Origin: Eutreptiella sp. 'Long Island Sound 2002'
Lineage: Eukaryota > Euglenozoa > Euglenophyceae > Eutreptiales > Eutreptiaceae
Assembly (NCBI GenBank): GCA_964036045.1
Contig: OZ038382.1
Span: forward strand, 109,266,578 to 109,330,577
Length of the DNA stretch: 64,000 nucleotides
Direction: 5' to 3'
The notes under the pieces: model-generated
What the model was told of the DNA's origin: nothing
Seen by the model: only the letters and a program-made list of their open reading frames with translations
The model's database searches: none
Made by a program: the position numbers and the translations under genes
In this document: piece by piece, positions 48,457 through 59,100 of the stretch
How positions within the stretch are numbered: position 1 is the first letter of the stretch
Layout of the letters: every line of letters begins with the position of its first letter

Positions 48457-49837
48457 TGAAGCGGTACCCAGAGCCCGATGGCTAGGTTACGGCATACAAC
48501 CGGTCTCCGGTCCACTAACCCCATGTACGGAAGGGAAGACGCCCGTTGACGCTCCGTTCCGTGCCGTAAAGCCCCGCATCGGCAACCGATGCACCGCCAG
48601 CGGAGAAATGTATATCAGAATATCAGGAATCAACAGGGTTTTATTTTCATATTGTTTCCGTCAATGTTTATGCTTCCGTTCTGATATTCACTGTTTTGAC
48701 TGCTGGCGGTTGGATCGCGACTTTACCGTAAACGCCAGTTTAACTGTTTATAATGGAAATTTTAACGCAATCCGTCACGAAGGCTCCAAAGCCTTCAGGA
48801 ACTGCATGGACGCTTCCGCAATTTTCACATCTTACACTCGCAGCCTTAATCCGAATTTTTCAGGATGTCGAAATAGGATTTTCGACTTCGACATCCCCGC
48901 ACTTGATTTGACCTCTTTCGAGTGGACCTACGTGCTTCCCTATGCACGAATCAACTTTCCTTTTATCCTGCCCTCCATTTGTCTTAAAGATATGGGCAAA
49001 ACAAAGTTGATTCGTGAGGCCACTTGTGAAGGTCATATCTCGTGTTGCTTGCGAGGAATGACAATAAGGAAACGTGGGATGTATTCACAATACTCCCGAC
49101 GTAATTTAGGAAGCATTATATGCCTTGCGTCTCCACACGTGCGCGCTAGTGTAATTGATCATGGTCAAGAGGGTAGAGTTTGCGTTACAACTCATTGGCC
49201 ATGATATTGCGTGCGTTAAGATAACTTTCGAGTGTAGCGCGCAAGTGTTGGTGTTGCATAGGAACTCTCCTTGAGTTCCTATGAGCGATTGACACAAAGT
49301 TATGCCCTTGGAGGGGCATGACATATCGTGGTGGGAGCCACCTTTTTGGGCAATATGGAGTATGTGCCTTGTGTTGTGCTGCGTGCCCATTTGGCGGGTC
49401 CATCGCTCCAAGCCAAACCCGCATATGGACCTCATATTGTGCAAGCCCCTTCTCCATACTCCCCACGATCAATTGCAAGCCTATCCTTCGTGAAGGGAAG
49501 CTTGTGTGGCGATCCCAAAGCGATGCGTTGGGAGCAAGGTGTGTGTTTTGCAATTTTCCATATTTTCATGTGCCCACTTGGGAAGTAGCGCTCGTAACCT
49601 TTCAAGGCGCCCCAAGTGGAGCACATATGTGGAATCAAAGGTCATTGGTGTCAAGTCATTGTGTTTAGAAGGATTAAGTGATTGCACGATCCAAGCCGAA
49701 GATATTATAATATAATTGTGCACCTTTCAAGGCACTTTTTTGTGTGCTTGTGCCAATTTTGCCGTTTTTGGCCCGTCATGATGTCAAGTGGCGACCTTGT
49801 ATCTCAACGTTGCGCTCAATTGACATCATGACCCAAG
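48457..49837 (+). repeat. gypsy-2 5' LTR (at least this far)
   Basis: It starts TGAAGCGGTACCC and matches 62,620-64,000 without net gaps. The true end lies beyond 49,837 and could not be located because the 3' LTR runs off the window. A tRNA primer site was looked for between here and 51,860 and not recognised. Confidence 0.9.
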
Positions 49838-51863
49838 TATGTTATGAGGGTACATACTTCGGTGCCCAACATATCTTGGACCCGGCGATTAACTCCTCTT
49901 GGGCTTGGCATACCGTAGCAGCCATGTTGGCGATTTGTGACTATCCCAAATCATGGGCTCACTTGGCGACCCTGCCATTCCCAAAACCAGAGGAGTTGGG
50001 CGACGCCCAAAAGATATGTTGGACACATATGACTTGATACCAATCCTATGGCACACTCCGGTCCAAGTCGGGCATGTACCTTATTTGCCCCAACCATGAA
50101 TGTGCGCATTTTTGGCCATTTTGAGCAATTTTCTACTTTCGCTGCCCGCCGTGCACTATGTTCTAACCCTCGTGCACGCCGGACGCATGGACCAATGGAC
50201 CATATATGACATGGGTGTTATGGGTAATGGTCCCCATGGTCCACACACCACGTGGGCGAAGCGGAGCCACCTTCGTTAAGGTGCTAGCCCAAAATGAGTG
50301 TGGGCAATTTTGACATTTTTGCATTTGTGGACCCAGTTGGGATCGTCACCACGCCAAGTAGCATGGAGATCTTTGGGAGCCAAGGGCATGGGAGTCTTCG
50401 TTGGACACCGGGTGGATCGCGTATGGAATGGCGGATCTGATCTCCGAGCCGGCGTGGAGATATACTATTGGGAGCACACCGAATTTTGGCTCATTTCAAG
50501 CAGCCAAAATGACCCCTTTTTGGGACCCCAATTTCCCCCTTCCGTGTGGTCAATTGGCGGCCCCATTTCTCTAAGCCCACAGGGAGCCCGGACCTAATTA
50601 TAAGTTGTACACTCAGATATGAGTCCTAGGTCCTGCCTCCTACCCTGTGAGCCATTGGCCTTACCTTGGCCGGGCGAGCCGCGCGTGGGAATGACGCCAA
50701 TTTTGGTGATTTTGGCATCATTACCCCACTTGACTCATCCGTGTTGCCCTGATGCCGGGACCTCAGGGAGAACCAGGTTGGGTGAGGGCTCCAGGGAGTT
50801 TGTACTCGAAGGGCATAGGGTCAGTTGCCTCGTCCCTACCTCTGGCGGGTCCAGACGAGAGGTCAATTTTGGGGATTTTTGAGTTAATTTCAGTTTGGGC
50901 TGAAACAGCCCATTTTCAGCTACCAACTCCTGGGTGATAATGGCAGGGCCATATCTCTGGCTCAGAGAGGAGTTGGGACCTGCCGTTCAGGGAGCATAGG
51001 GAGCCACTGTCGGTTGGCCTTGGAGCACCTTGGTTATCAGGAACTCGCCTGTGGCTGGGCGGTACACCTCCCCCATTGGCAGGGTTTCAGGGTCCAGACT
51101 GAGCAGGGGATGGGTCGTGTTTGAGCCCCCGCCCCCATCAGCCACTGAGAGGGTCGGACCTGGGATTGGGATATGAGTTGGGACTGAGTGTCTATGGTCC
51201 TGTGATGCCCTTACCCCAGTCCAGTCTTAACCCCATGTGTACATATCCTGATGTGTTGTTGTACATACTTTTGTTCCCTCTTTGCAGAGTGGCAAGGATT
51301 CTGAAACACTTTGTCACATGACATGAGCGCATTGATGCCCTTGTGAGCGTAGTGCTTTGCCTGCCTGCTCACTTGCGCGTGTCAGCCGCAGCGTCCCGTG
51401 GCCGGCCCCCCACGGGAACGCGTCAAAAGCGTTTCACCGCCGCGGGGTTACCCAGCCCCCGCGTGCCACTCGGGGCCACCAACCCCGAGCAGCGCGGCGC
51501 AGCTCGCAGCTCGCAGCGCAGCGCAGCGTCTCGCAGCGCAGCGCAGCGGCTCGCAGCGCCACTCAGCGACAGCGCCGAGTTCGTCACGGAGCCCGCAGCG
51601 CCGTCCAGAGCATCGCCCTGACCGCGCAGCAACCGTGAAAGAGGTGCACAGACCAGGACTCCTGCATCAGCCCCATCGGCCGACCCGGAGTCCCATCGGC
51701 CGACCAGCAAGGCCGCGTCAACCACCTCCACAACCACCGGCTGACCAGCACCAGCCGCACTTCCAATCCAGTGCTGCACCACCCGCCTCAACAACCACAA
51801 CCAGTTCGTTGAGTTGAACGAGTGCATACCAAGGACCTCAAGACCAACTACGCCCCCGCTGCC
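49838..51863 (+). other. gypsy-2 LTR remainder and untranslated leader
   Basis: No domain-bearing frame was seen. Around 51,500-51,570 CGCAGCGCAGC-type short repeats give a locally repetitive GC-rich leader just ahead of the gag start. Confidence 0.5.
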
Positions 51864-52178
51864 ATGGTGAATTGGCAGGAAGCGGGTAGGACGTGGCCGC
51901 GGCCCCACCCCCATGCAGCGCAACTACTGCGTGGGTTGGTTTGGGACCAGCACTACCGCCACAGCCACCCCCAGTGCGAAGGCGGCATGCCCAGGAGCTT
52001 CGAGCTCCGCACGGACATCGCCCCCGACCGCCTGCAGGCCGTGGAGGACTGGCTGCGGGCGGAAGGGTACGAGTACCGCCACCAGCAGAGGCGCTGGAGG
52101 ACCTGGACCCGGCCGGACAGGCCCGGCGAAGGGTTGCGCCCCGACGGGATTGAGGAGGACGAGGACCCCAACGCCTAG
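51864..52178 (+). CDS. gypsy-2 gag N-terminal segment, ends in UAG
   Basis: The ATG at 51,864 sits in a good context (GCTGCCATGG) and begins MVNWQEAGRTWPRPHPH. It reads 104 codons to UAG at 52,176, then the same frame stays open through all of gag. No domain was recognised. RSFELRTDIAPDRLQAVEDW may be a helix. It may be the true gag start with translation passing the UAG, or a short upstream protein, with gag beginning elsewhere. Confidence 0.55.
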   Translation: MVNWQEAGRTWPRPHPHAAQLLRGLVWDQHYRHSHPQCEGGMPRSFELRTDIAPDRLQAVEDWLRAEGYEYRHQQRRWRTWTRPDRPGEGLRPDGIEEDEDPNA

Positions 52179-55100
52179 CCGTCGGGCGCCTCGATCAACG
52201 TCTCCCTGTGGGACGTGATCGAGAAGAACTTCCCGGAACCGGGGAGCGAGCGCAGGCTGCAGGGCAGCAGCAGCGCGTCTCCGGGGAAGGAGAAGCGGTC
52301 CGCCGGGGACAGGAAGCGGGACCGGAGGTGGCGGGAGTACCAGGAGTCCCTGGCCGCCGAAGCCGCCCAAGGCGCCAAGGGCGGAACCCCAGCCCCCAGT
52401 CCCCAACGGGCCAATGGTGGTCACCACTCCGGCTCCACCACCCTTGGCGACTACATCCGAGTCGCCAGGCAGACCAAGGCCAAGCCCCGTCAGCTGCTCC
52501 TGAAGCCCCAGCAGGCCTCAGCAGGCCCCAGCAGCGACGTGGAGTCGGCCCACCGCGGGAGGATGCCCGCCGACCAGGCCAGCTCCAGCAGCAGCGCCGC
52601 TCCCGCCCAAAGGGACGTGGCGCGCGCCTGTGAGCGCGTCTGCAGGGTGCCCTGCAACCTTCGGGTTGCCCGGCAACGGGCCACGCAGCGGAACGCTGCC
52701 GTGGAGGGCGCTGTCGGCATCGCCCATGAGGAGGCCACCGAGTGGGGCAGAGGCATGGACTACCACGCCTCGAAAGTGGCAGCCATCGCGGCCGGTCTCA
52801 CGGCTGCGGCCGCCCATGAGGCAGTGGCTGCCCGGATCAGGGCAACCGAGGAGGAAGCCCGCCGGACGCAAGAGGCCATTGCCTGCAAGGAGGCCGAGGT
52901 GAAGGCGCTGGAGGAGGCGCTTGCCCAAGAGAGGGCAAAGAAGGAGGCGGAGGAAAGGGCCCACGCCGAAGCAACGGCTAAGGCCCAGGAGGACGCCGCC
53001 AAGAAGGAAGCCATCGAGGCCGCGCGACGGAAGGTCGCTGAGGAGAAGGCCAAGACGGAGGCGGAGCTGGCAGCGTTGGAAGCGCAGAAGGCGCGGCTGC
53101 AGCAGGCCCGGGAAGCCGAGGCGGCTCGTGCTCGGGAGGAAGCCGAAGCGCGAGCTGCCGCAACCACCGCCGCCGCAATGGAGGAGGCAGAGGCCAAACT
53201 CCGCCGCGAGACTCCCCCGGGAGGATCACGAGTAGAGACCCTTCGAAAGCTTTTCGAAGGGGACGCCTCCTCCAGGATGACGCTGGATGAGGCGGACACG
53301 GGCAGCATTGGGAGCAGTGGCACCACCGCCCATCGACGGAGGAAGGGCAAGGGGAAGACCCCCGAGAGGCCGCGGAGGCCAACGGGTGGACACCCCCACG
53401 ACAGTGACCCCTTCTTCACCGCCAGTGACGGGGATGAACGAGGCCGTCGACATCGCCAAGTGGTGGCTTGGACGGGCGGAGGAGGCGGAGACGTCCCCAT
53501 GGAACCGGAAGGTGAGGATGAGGATCTCCCTCCTCCCTACCAGAGCTCGGAGTCTTCCGTGACCGAGACGCCCAGGTGGGGCGACATGGACGAGGATGAC
53601 GACATGGACTTCGGCATCACGAGGAAGCGCCCATCCTCGGACCCACCGAGGCGACCCGGCGGAGACCCACCGGGACCCCCTGGCGGAGGACCATCAGGAC
53701 CCCCTGGAGGACGCCCACCGAGTGGACCCCCTGGAGGCGGACCACCGGGCGGGGGAGGACCCCCTGGACCGGGCGGACCCGGCGGAGGCCCTCCAGGAGG
53801 ACCCCCTGGGGACCCCGACGACCCACCAGGGAACGGCGACCCGGATACCACCTGGCGGTGGATTGTCTACCTCCGCAGGAGAGTCCAGTTGCTCGAACTG
53901 GAGGTAGACACGGGCAAGGGCGAGATGGCTCGCATCTCCAGAGTCGCCGCGCGCGCGCAGAAGGAGCTGGACATCGCCAGGGCCGAGACCAAGTCGCTGA
54001 CCAACGTCGTCAGCGGCCTGCAGGAGAGGCTGGACGCGCTGGAAGCCCGTGGGAGCGTCGGCAGCGACCACCCACCCCTGGAGTCTGGCTCGTCGGACGA
54101 CGGCTGGGGACCCGGACCAGGTCCAGGCAGACCCCACGCCCCCGGCGGAGCCCCCAGGAGTCGCCCCAGCGCCAGTGCCCCCTCTCTCACCGCCCCCTCT
54201 CACCACAGCGCGGGCCGCCGCAACGAGCGCGTGCCGCCCGGCAGTGGCAGTGAGGAATGGCGTGATGAGTGGCTCAGCGCGGAGTACCGCAACCGCTGTG
54301 CTCCACCGCGGACGCCTGTACGCCCCCGACGCCCGGCACCAGCCCCGGTGCCAATCCCAATGGCTGGAGGACGTTATGGTGGACTCAGGGACGAGGTCCC
54401 CAGAGGAGACGTGGAGTGGGATGTCGGTGAAGGTGAGGATCTGGATCTGGACCTGGAGGAGTTCGACATCAGCCCGCCGCGTGGTGTACGACGGGAGGCT
54501 GCTGAACTCAGCCGCCGGCGCCGTGATGAGGATGCGTACATGGAAGCAGTACGGCGTGAACACTTTGGTTCAGCGTACGTGGAGGAACCGCGGCGTAGCC
54601 ACAGGGATTCCATGGAGGAGATGGACGTGGCGGCCGTGGGAGTCCGTGGGCGAGGCCGATGGGAACCTCGGTCGACCTCGCGGCCGGCATTCATGGTCTC
54701 TAAGGCCGCGGATGCCGCCGTGTGGGAAGACTTGAAGGATATCAAGCCCCCCATGTACGATGGCAACCCCCTCAACCTCGACCGCTTCTTGGGGAAGCTG
54801 GACGATTGGGGGCTGACCGTCACTGAAGACCTGCCTCCCGCGGATGCGGAGAGATACGTCTTCAAACGGTTCAGGTACCGCCTGCCGGAAGTGCTCGGCG
54901 AGCTATACTTCGTGGCGACCAAGGAGGGGAGAATCAAGGCCCTCAAGGAAGCCAAGAAGTGGCTCAACGAGCAGGAGCGGGTGGACGCTCCGCAGGTGGC
55001 TGCCAAGCGCTGGAAGTCCATCAAGCTTGAGCATGATGGACGGGAGGTCCGCCTACGAGATTGGCGGGACTTCCGAGGGAAATACACCCTCTTCCGCCGC

Positions 55101-56174
55101 AACGTGGAGGATTGGAACAAGGGTGACGAGCAGGCTCGCCTGCTCTCCATGCTGCCGGAAGCATGGATCAAGAGGGTCACCAAGGAGGAGTCCAAGAGGG
55201 CCAAGTCCAACCACACGGTCAAGATGATGCTCCCCAAAGAGTATCACTCGAACGTGGTGGCTTGGGCAAAGAAGAACGTGGCCCGGGATGTCAAACGGCA
55301 CTCCCTGCGGAACGCTCTTCTCATCACCGTCTCGGGCGATCGCAAGAAGACCGCCATGTGGCGCCTTGACGAGTGTGAGTTGAGCGGCCAGACCATCCGT
55401 CTGCAGCCCATCCCGGCGCGGATGAGCCGCGACGAGATCCTGGAGTGGGTTGGCGAGGAAGTACTCAAGGAGTACCGAAACCTCCACCACACCCGCGGGT
55501 TGAGGCCCGGCGACCGCGACGTCAACTACGTTGGCGAGGGACCTGGCGGGGAAGCTGCCATGGACCCAACGGGAGCCGGCGGCGATGAGACTCTCGTCGA
55601 CGATGACGACGACGATGAGCCCGCCGAGGTGGCCGTTTGTGCCTTCGTGGCCAAGAACCTGAGCTCGGGGAGCAAACCGGGAAACTGGAAGCCCCTGCAG
55701 CAGGGTTGCAGGAAGCAGGAGAAGAGGGACCCTCGCCGCATTGGCGACCCTCCGCTGTCCTTTGGGGAGTTCATACGAGCTCACCCTCAGGGCTGTTTCG
55801 TTTGTTATGGGAGGAAGCGAGGCTTCAACCATGACCACCGAACATGCCCCGTCCACAAGGCCGACACGGAGGCTTACAAGAAGGCGCACGGGTCAAAGAA
55901 GCGTGCGCCCGCGGGTATCCGGGAAGCCAAGGTGGAGGTGGACAGGGACGAGCTCTCCAAGCTGGTGTCGCAGGGGACCGAGTTGGCCAAGGAGATCCAG
56001 GAGATCAAGAGGAACTGGGTCCCCAGGTCGGACAACAAGAACAAGGAGAACAACCAGAACAACCAGAACAAGGACAAGGACAAGAAGCCTACTCGTAGTG
56101 AGAGGAGGAAGAAGGGCGTCAACGACGTTGAGGCCGAGGAGAACACCCCCTCTTCCACAACCGACGCCCCCTAG
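52179..56174 (+). CDS. gypsy-2 Gag polyprotein
   Basis: This structural protein would form the virus-like particle. The frame is open from just after UAG 52,176 to UAG 56,172 (about 1,331 codons). There is no early ATG; the first candidates are internal, so a start by readthrough or splicing is possible. Order: basic N-terminus; Ala/Glu/Lys coiled coil (52,800-53,210, EEALAQERAKKEAEERAHAE); charged linker; Pro-Gly repeats (53,640-53,840, many PPGG); a second helix; capsid-like region (54,690-55,300) with PPMYDGNPLNLDRFLGKLDD and LRDWRDFRGKYTLFRRNVED; and a zinc-knuckle-like CFVCYGRKRGFNHDHRTC near 55,795. The tail is Lys/Asn-rich. It is unusually long for a Gag because of the coiled coil and Pro-Gly blocks. 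Confidence 0.8.
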   Translation, partial: PSGASINVSLWDVIEKNFPEPGSERRLQGSSSASPGKEKRSAGDRKRDRRWREYQESLAAEAAQGAKGGTPAPSPQRANGGHHSGSTTLGDYIRVARQTKAKPRQLLLKPQQASAGPSSDVESAHRGRMPADQASSSSSAAPAQRDVARACERVCRVPCNLRVARQRATQRNAAVEGAVGIAHEEATEWGRGMDYHASKVAAIAAGLTAAAAHEAVAARIRATEEEARRTQEAIACKEAEVKALEEALAQERAKKEAEERAHAEATAKAQEDAAKKEAIEAARRKVAEEKAKTEAELAALEAQKARLQQAREAEAARAREEAEARAAATTAAAMEEAEAKLRRETPPGGSRVETLRKLFEGDASSRMTLDEADTGSIGSSGTTAHRRRKGKGKTPERPRRPTGGHPHDSDPFFTASDGDERGRRHRQVVAWTGGGGGDVPMEPEGEDEDLPPPYQSSESSVTETPRWGDMDEDDDMDFGITRKRPSSDPPRRPGGDPPGPPGGGPSGPPGGRPPSGPPGGGPPGGGGPPGPGGPGGGPPGGPPGDPDDPPGNGDPDTTWRWIVYLRRRVQLLELEVDTGKGEMARISRVAARAQKELDIARAETKSLTNVVSGLQERLDALEARGSVGSDHPPLESGSSDDGWGPGPGPGRPHAPGGAPRSRPSASAPSLTAPSHHSAGRRNERVPPGSGSEEWRDEWLSAEYRNRCAPPRTPVRPRRPAPAPVPIPMAGGRYGGLRDEVPRGDVEWDVGEGEDLDLDLEEFDISPPRGVRREAAELSRRRRDEDAYMEAVRREHFGSAYVEEPRRSHRDSMEEMDVAAVGVRGRGRWEPRSTSRPAFMVSKAADAAVWEDLKDIKPPMYDGNPLNLDRFLGKLDDWGLTVTEDLPPADAERYVFKRFRYRLPEVLGELYFVATKEGRIKALKEAKKWLNEQERVDAPQVAAKRWKSIKLEHDGREVRLRDWRDFRGKYTLFRRNVEDWNKGDEQARLLSMLPEAWIKRVTKEESKRAKSNHTVKMMLPKEYHSNVVAWAKKNVARDVKRHSLRNALLITVSGDRKKTAMWRLDECELSGQTIRLQPIPARMSRDEILEWVGEEVLKEYRNLHHTRGLRPGDRDVNYVGEGPGGEAAMDPTGAGGDETLVDDDDDDEPAEVAVCAFVAKNLSSGSKPGNWKPLQQGCRKQEKRDPRRIGDPPLSFGEFIRAHPQGCFVCYGRKRGFNHDHRTCPVHKADTEAYKKAHGSKKRAPAGIREAKVEVDRDELSKLVSQGTELAKEIQEIKRNWVPRSDNKNKENNQNNQNKDKDKKPTRSERRKKGVNDVEAEENTPSSTTDAP

Positions 56175-59100
56175 CGGAGCCCCTGCAGCCAAGGGCCCCA
56201 GCTAGGGCGGTCGCAGGATGGTGACGTGGGAAGCGCCGAACCATCCCAGTCGGGAGTCGATAAGCACAAGGGGACTGCCGCGGGCGGAAGGCCCGGTCCG
56301 GCGCCCAGTCGCAGAGGCGGGGTGAGGGCAAGTGAAGGCGCGAACCCTGGCACCCGTCCGTCCTTCGCGACCAAGAATGTGTTTGATGTACTACAGGATC
56401 TTTCCGAGAGTATCGGAGGATCACCCGGACCGCAGCTGGATGCTGCAGATGGGCAGCCTGAGCCCATTGTCCACGACCTGCACCAGTCGCTTGTTGAGCT
56501 TCTGGAACGGCCGGAGATCCTGAGTTTGCACGCCGTGCGCCGTGTCGGTCGCGAGCGGCAGTTGCATCTTAAGGTCCGTGCCTTATGCGGGGAAGTGGAA
56601 AAGGTTTTCGACGTGTTGGTCGACACGGGAGCTCAAGTCAGCTTGGTCAAGGCTGGCCTGCTTCCGCCAGAGTGTCTTACCGACAGTCGGAAAACTGTCA
56701 GGCTGAAGGTGGCGAACGGCCAGTACATGGTGGGAGGCACCAAGGAAGCGGCCATCGGGCTGCAGTTCGTGAACCATCGTGAGCTGAGCCGCCCAGACCT
56801 CGGCAAGGAAATCCTCCTGCACGGTCGCTTCTACGAGGCCGAGATGGACTGGGACATGATCGTTGGATACGACTTCATGATGGAGACGGACTCCGGCGTT
56901 CTCCCGGACCAGGCCTCCATTACCCTGTACCAGGACGACCAGCTCTCGTGGCTTTCGTCACCTGAGCACCATGTGGAATGCCAATGGATCCACCCCGAAC
57001 GCAATCAGCTCGAAGTAGCCGCACTGGGCACTAAGCCAACTGGGCCAGCAAACCAGGAGTACGGCGTAAGGCCGGAAGTGGCGAGCCGAGTGGTCGCGGA
57101 CTTGGGAGCTTCGGACCTGGCCCTGGATGCGTTCTCTTCAGGAACCTCCACCCATCTGCGGGTGTGTGAGAAGTACTGGAGCGCACAGGACTCCGCGTGG
57201 AAGAAGCACTGGGGTCCGCATCAGGGATTGATGTGGATCCATTGCCCCCGTTGGGACATTCCAAGAGCGATAGCGAAGATTCGCAAGGACTGCTCCAAGG
57301 CAGTGCTGGTTGTTCCTATGGGATGCACCGAGGAGGAAAGTACCCGACATTGGGTAGCCTCATTGACCAACATGACCTTGAACAAGGTCGTCCTACCGGC
57401 TGGAGAGAGTGTCTATCAGGACGCTAAGGGACAGCCCATGCCATCCCAGAGATGGCCAACGGAATTCCACTATGTGGATGGGGGCCTTGATCAGGCCGAC
57501 ACCACGGACTTCGTGTGTGTCAACAGCATCATAGCGGAGCCTTGGAGGCAATGCTTTGCGGTTCCCCCTGTTGACATCGAAGAATCGGAATCGGAAGAGC
57601 CCCTCACTGAAGAGGAGTGGGATCTGGTTCAGGGGTATATGGATCAGCCCTTTCACGACTGGGGAAACCAGCGTGAGGGCAAGGGCCAGGACAAAGCCTG
57701 GTGGGAAGTGGACTCGATCGTCTCTGGTTCCTATGATGGAGATACCTTCGTAAGGAGGGTACTGGACCACCTGTCCAGCCAGGACGAGCCAATCGGGGGT
57801 AACCCACCCACCTACGGCGATCTATTCCGAGGCAAGACCAGAGATGGCCCTTTGGGCCACCTGGGAAGACCGCCTGAGCTGAAGACGAGCGGAGTAGCTA
57901 CCCCTCAAGTAAGCTCCGTGGTTCAAGTGCCCGGAAAAGCCAAGGCGGAGTCCGATGACTGCCCCAAGATTCAGGCATTGAGGGCCAGGCTGAAGCAGAA
58001 GTATGGTGATACCTTCTTCAGCGGTAAGCCTGTGTTTCCCCCATTGGTGCGTGGACCGTATGGCGAGGCCAAGATACGACTGAAGCAGGACCCCCGCGTG
58101 TATCGGCACCGGGAGTTTGCCCTGAGGGGCGAGAGGAAAGAGGCCATGGAGAAGATCCTCCGTGACTTAATCCAGAGAGGCTGGCTCGAGCCGTGCCACT
58201 CCGAATGGGCCTCTCCGTGCTTCGTCGTCCCCAAGAAGGTTGCCGGTGAGTGGCGGCTCGTGGTCGACTACCGCGGCCTAAACGCCCAAACGCAGCACGA
58301 CAGCTATACGCTGCCCCTCATTGAGGACATGCTGCAAAAGCAACACCGGCGGAGGATCTTCACGGTGATCGACCTGAAACATGGTTATCATCAGATGCCT
58401 CTCGCCGAGGAGTCCCGTGCCTGCACAGCCATGAGCACCCCACTTGGACCTCTCCAGTGGAAGGTGATGCCTATGGGCGTTACCAACGGCAATGCGGCTT
58501 TTCAGCGGATGCTGGAGAACCTGCTTGAGCCGGTGCGCAACTGTGCGGATCCCTTCGTGGACGACGTGATCATCGCGTCCGGGGACCCCAGCATGAGCTA
58601 CGAGGAGCTCCTGGAGGCACATGAAAGGGACGTCACTCGAGTGCTGGACCTTCTGGTTCGGCACAAACTCACAGGCAGCAGTGACAAGGCCACCATTGCG
58701 GTAAGCGAGGTGGTCTTCGCTGGCCACGTAGTCGGGAACGGGCAGCGAAAGCCCATACCTGGCAAGGTGGCTGCGATTGAGCACTGGGAAAAGCCCAAGA
58801 CAGTCTCTGAGCTACGGGCGTATCTGGGGTTCTGCAATTACTACTCGGGGTATATCAAAATGTATGCCGAGTATGCAGCCCCCATGACGACCATGCTCAA
58901 GGGCAACCGAGAGGAGACCAAGAAGGGGTCCAAGAAGGCTCTGGTCTGGATAGCTGAGTCCGACCGTGCCTTTGAGGGGATGAAGCAGGCGCTGCTATCC
59001 GCAGTGGGTCTGCACCTCGTGGATCCCGACCGAGGGTTCGTCCTGCGCACCGACGCTTCCGACTACGCCATTGGCACTGTGTTGGAGCAAGTGCTTGACG

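Noticed and set aside
48608-49204. 198-residue frame in the gypsy-2 LTR, also present in the 3' LTR
   Set aside because: It has no recognisable domain, and the 3' LTR copy ends at an earlier stop. LTR duplication explains why it is seen twice.
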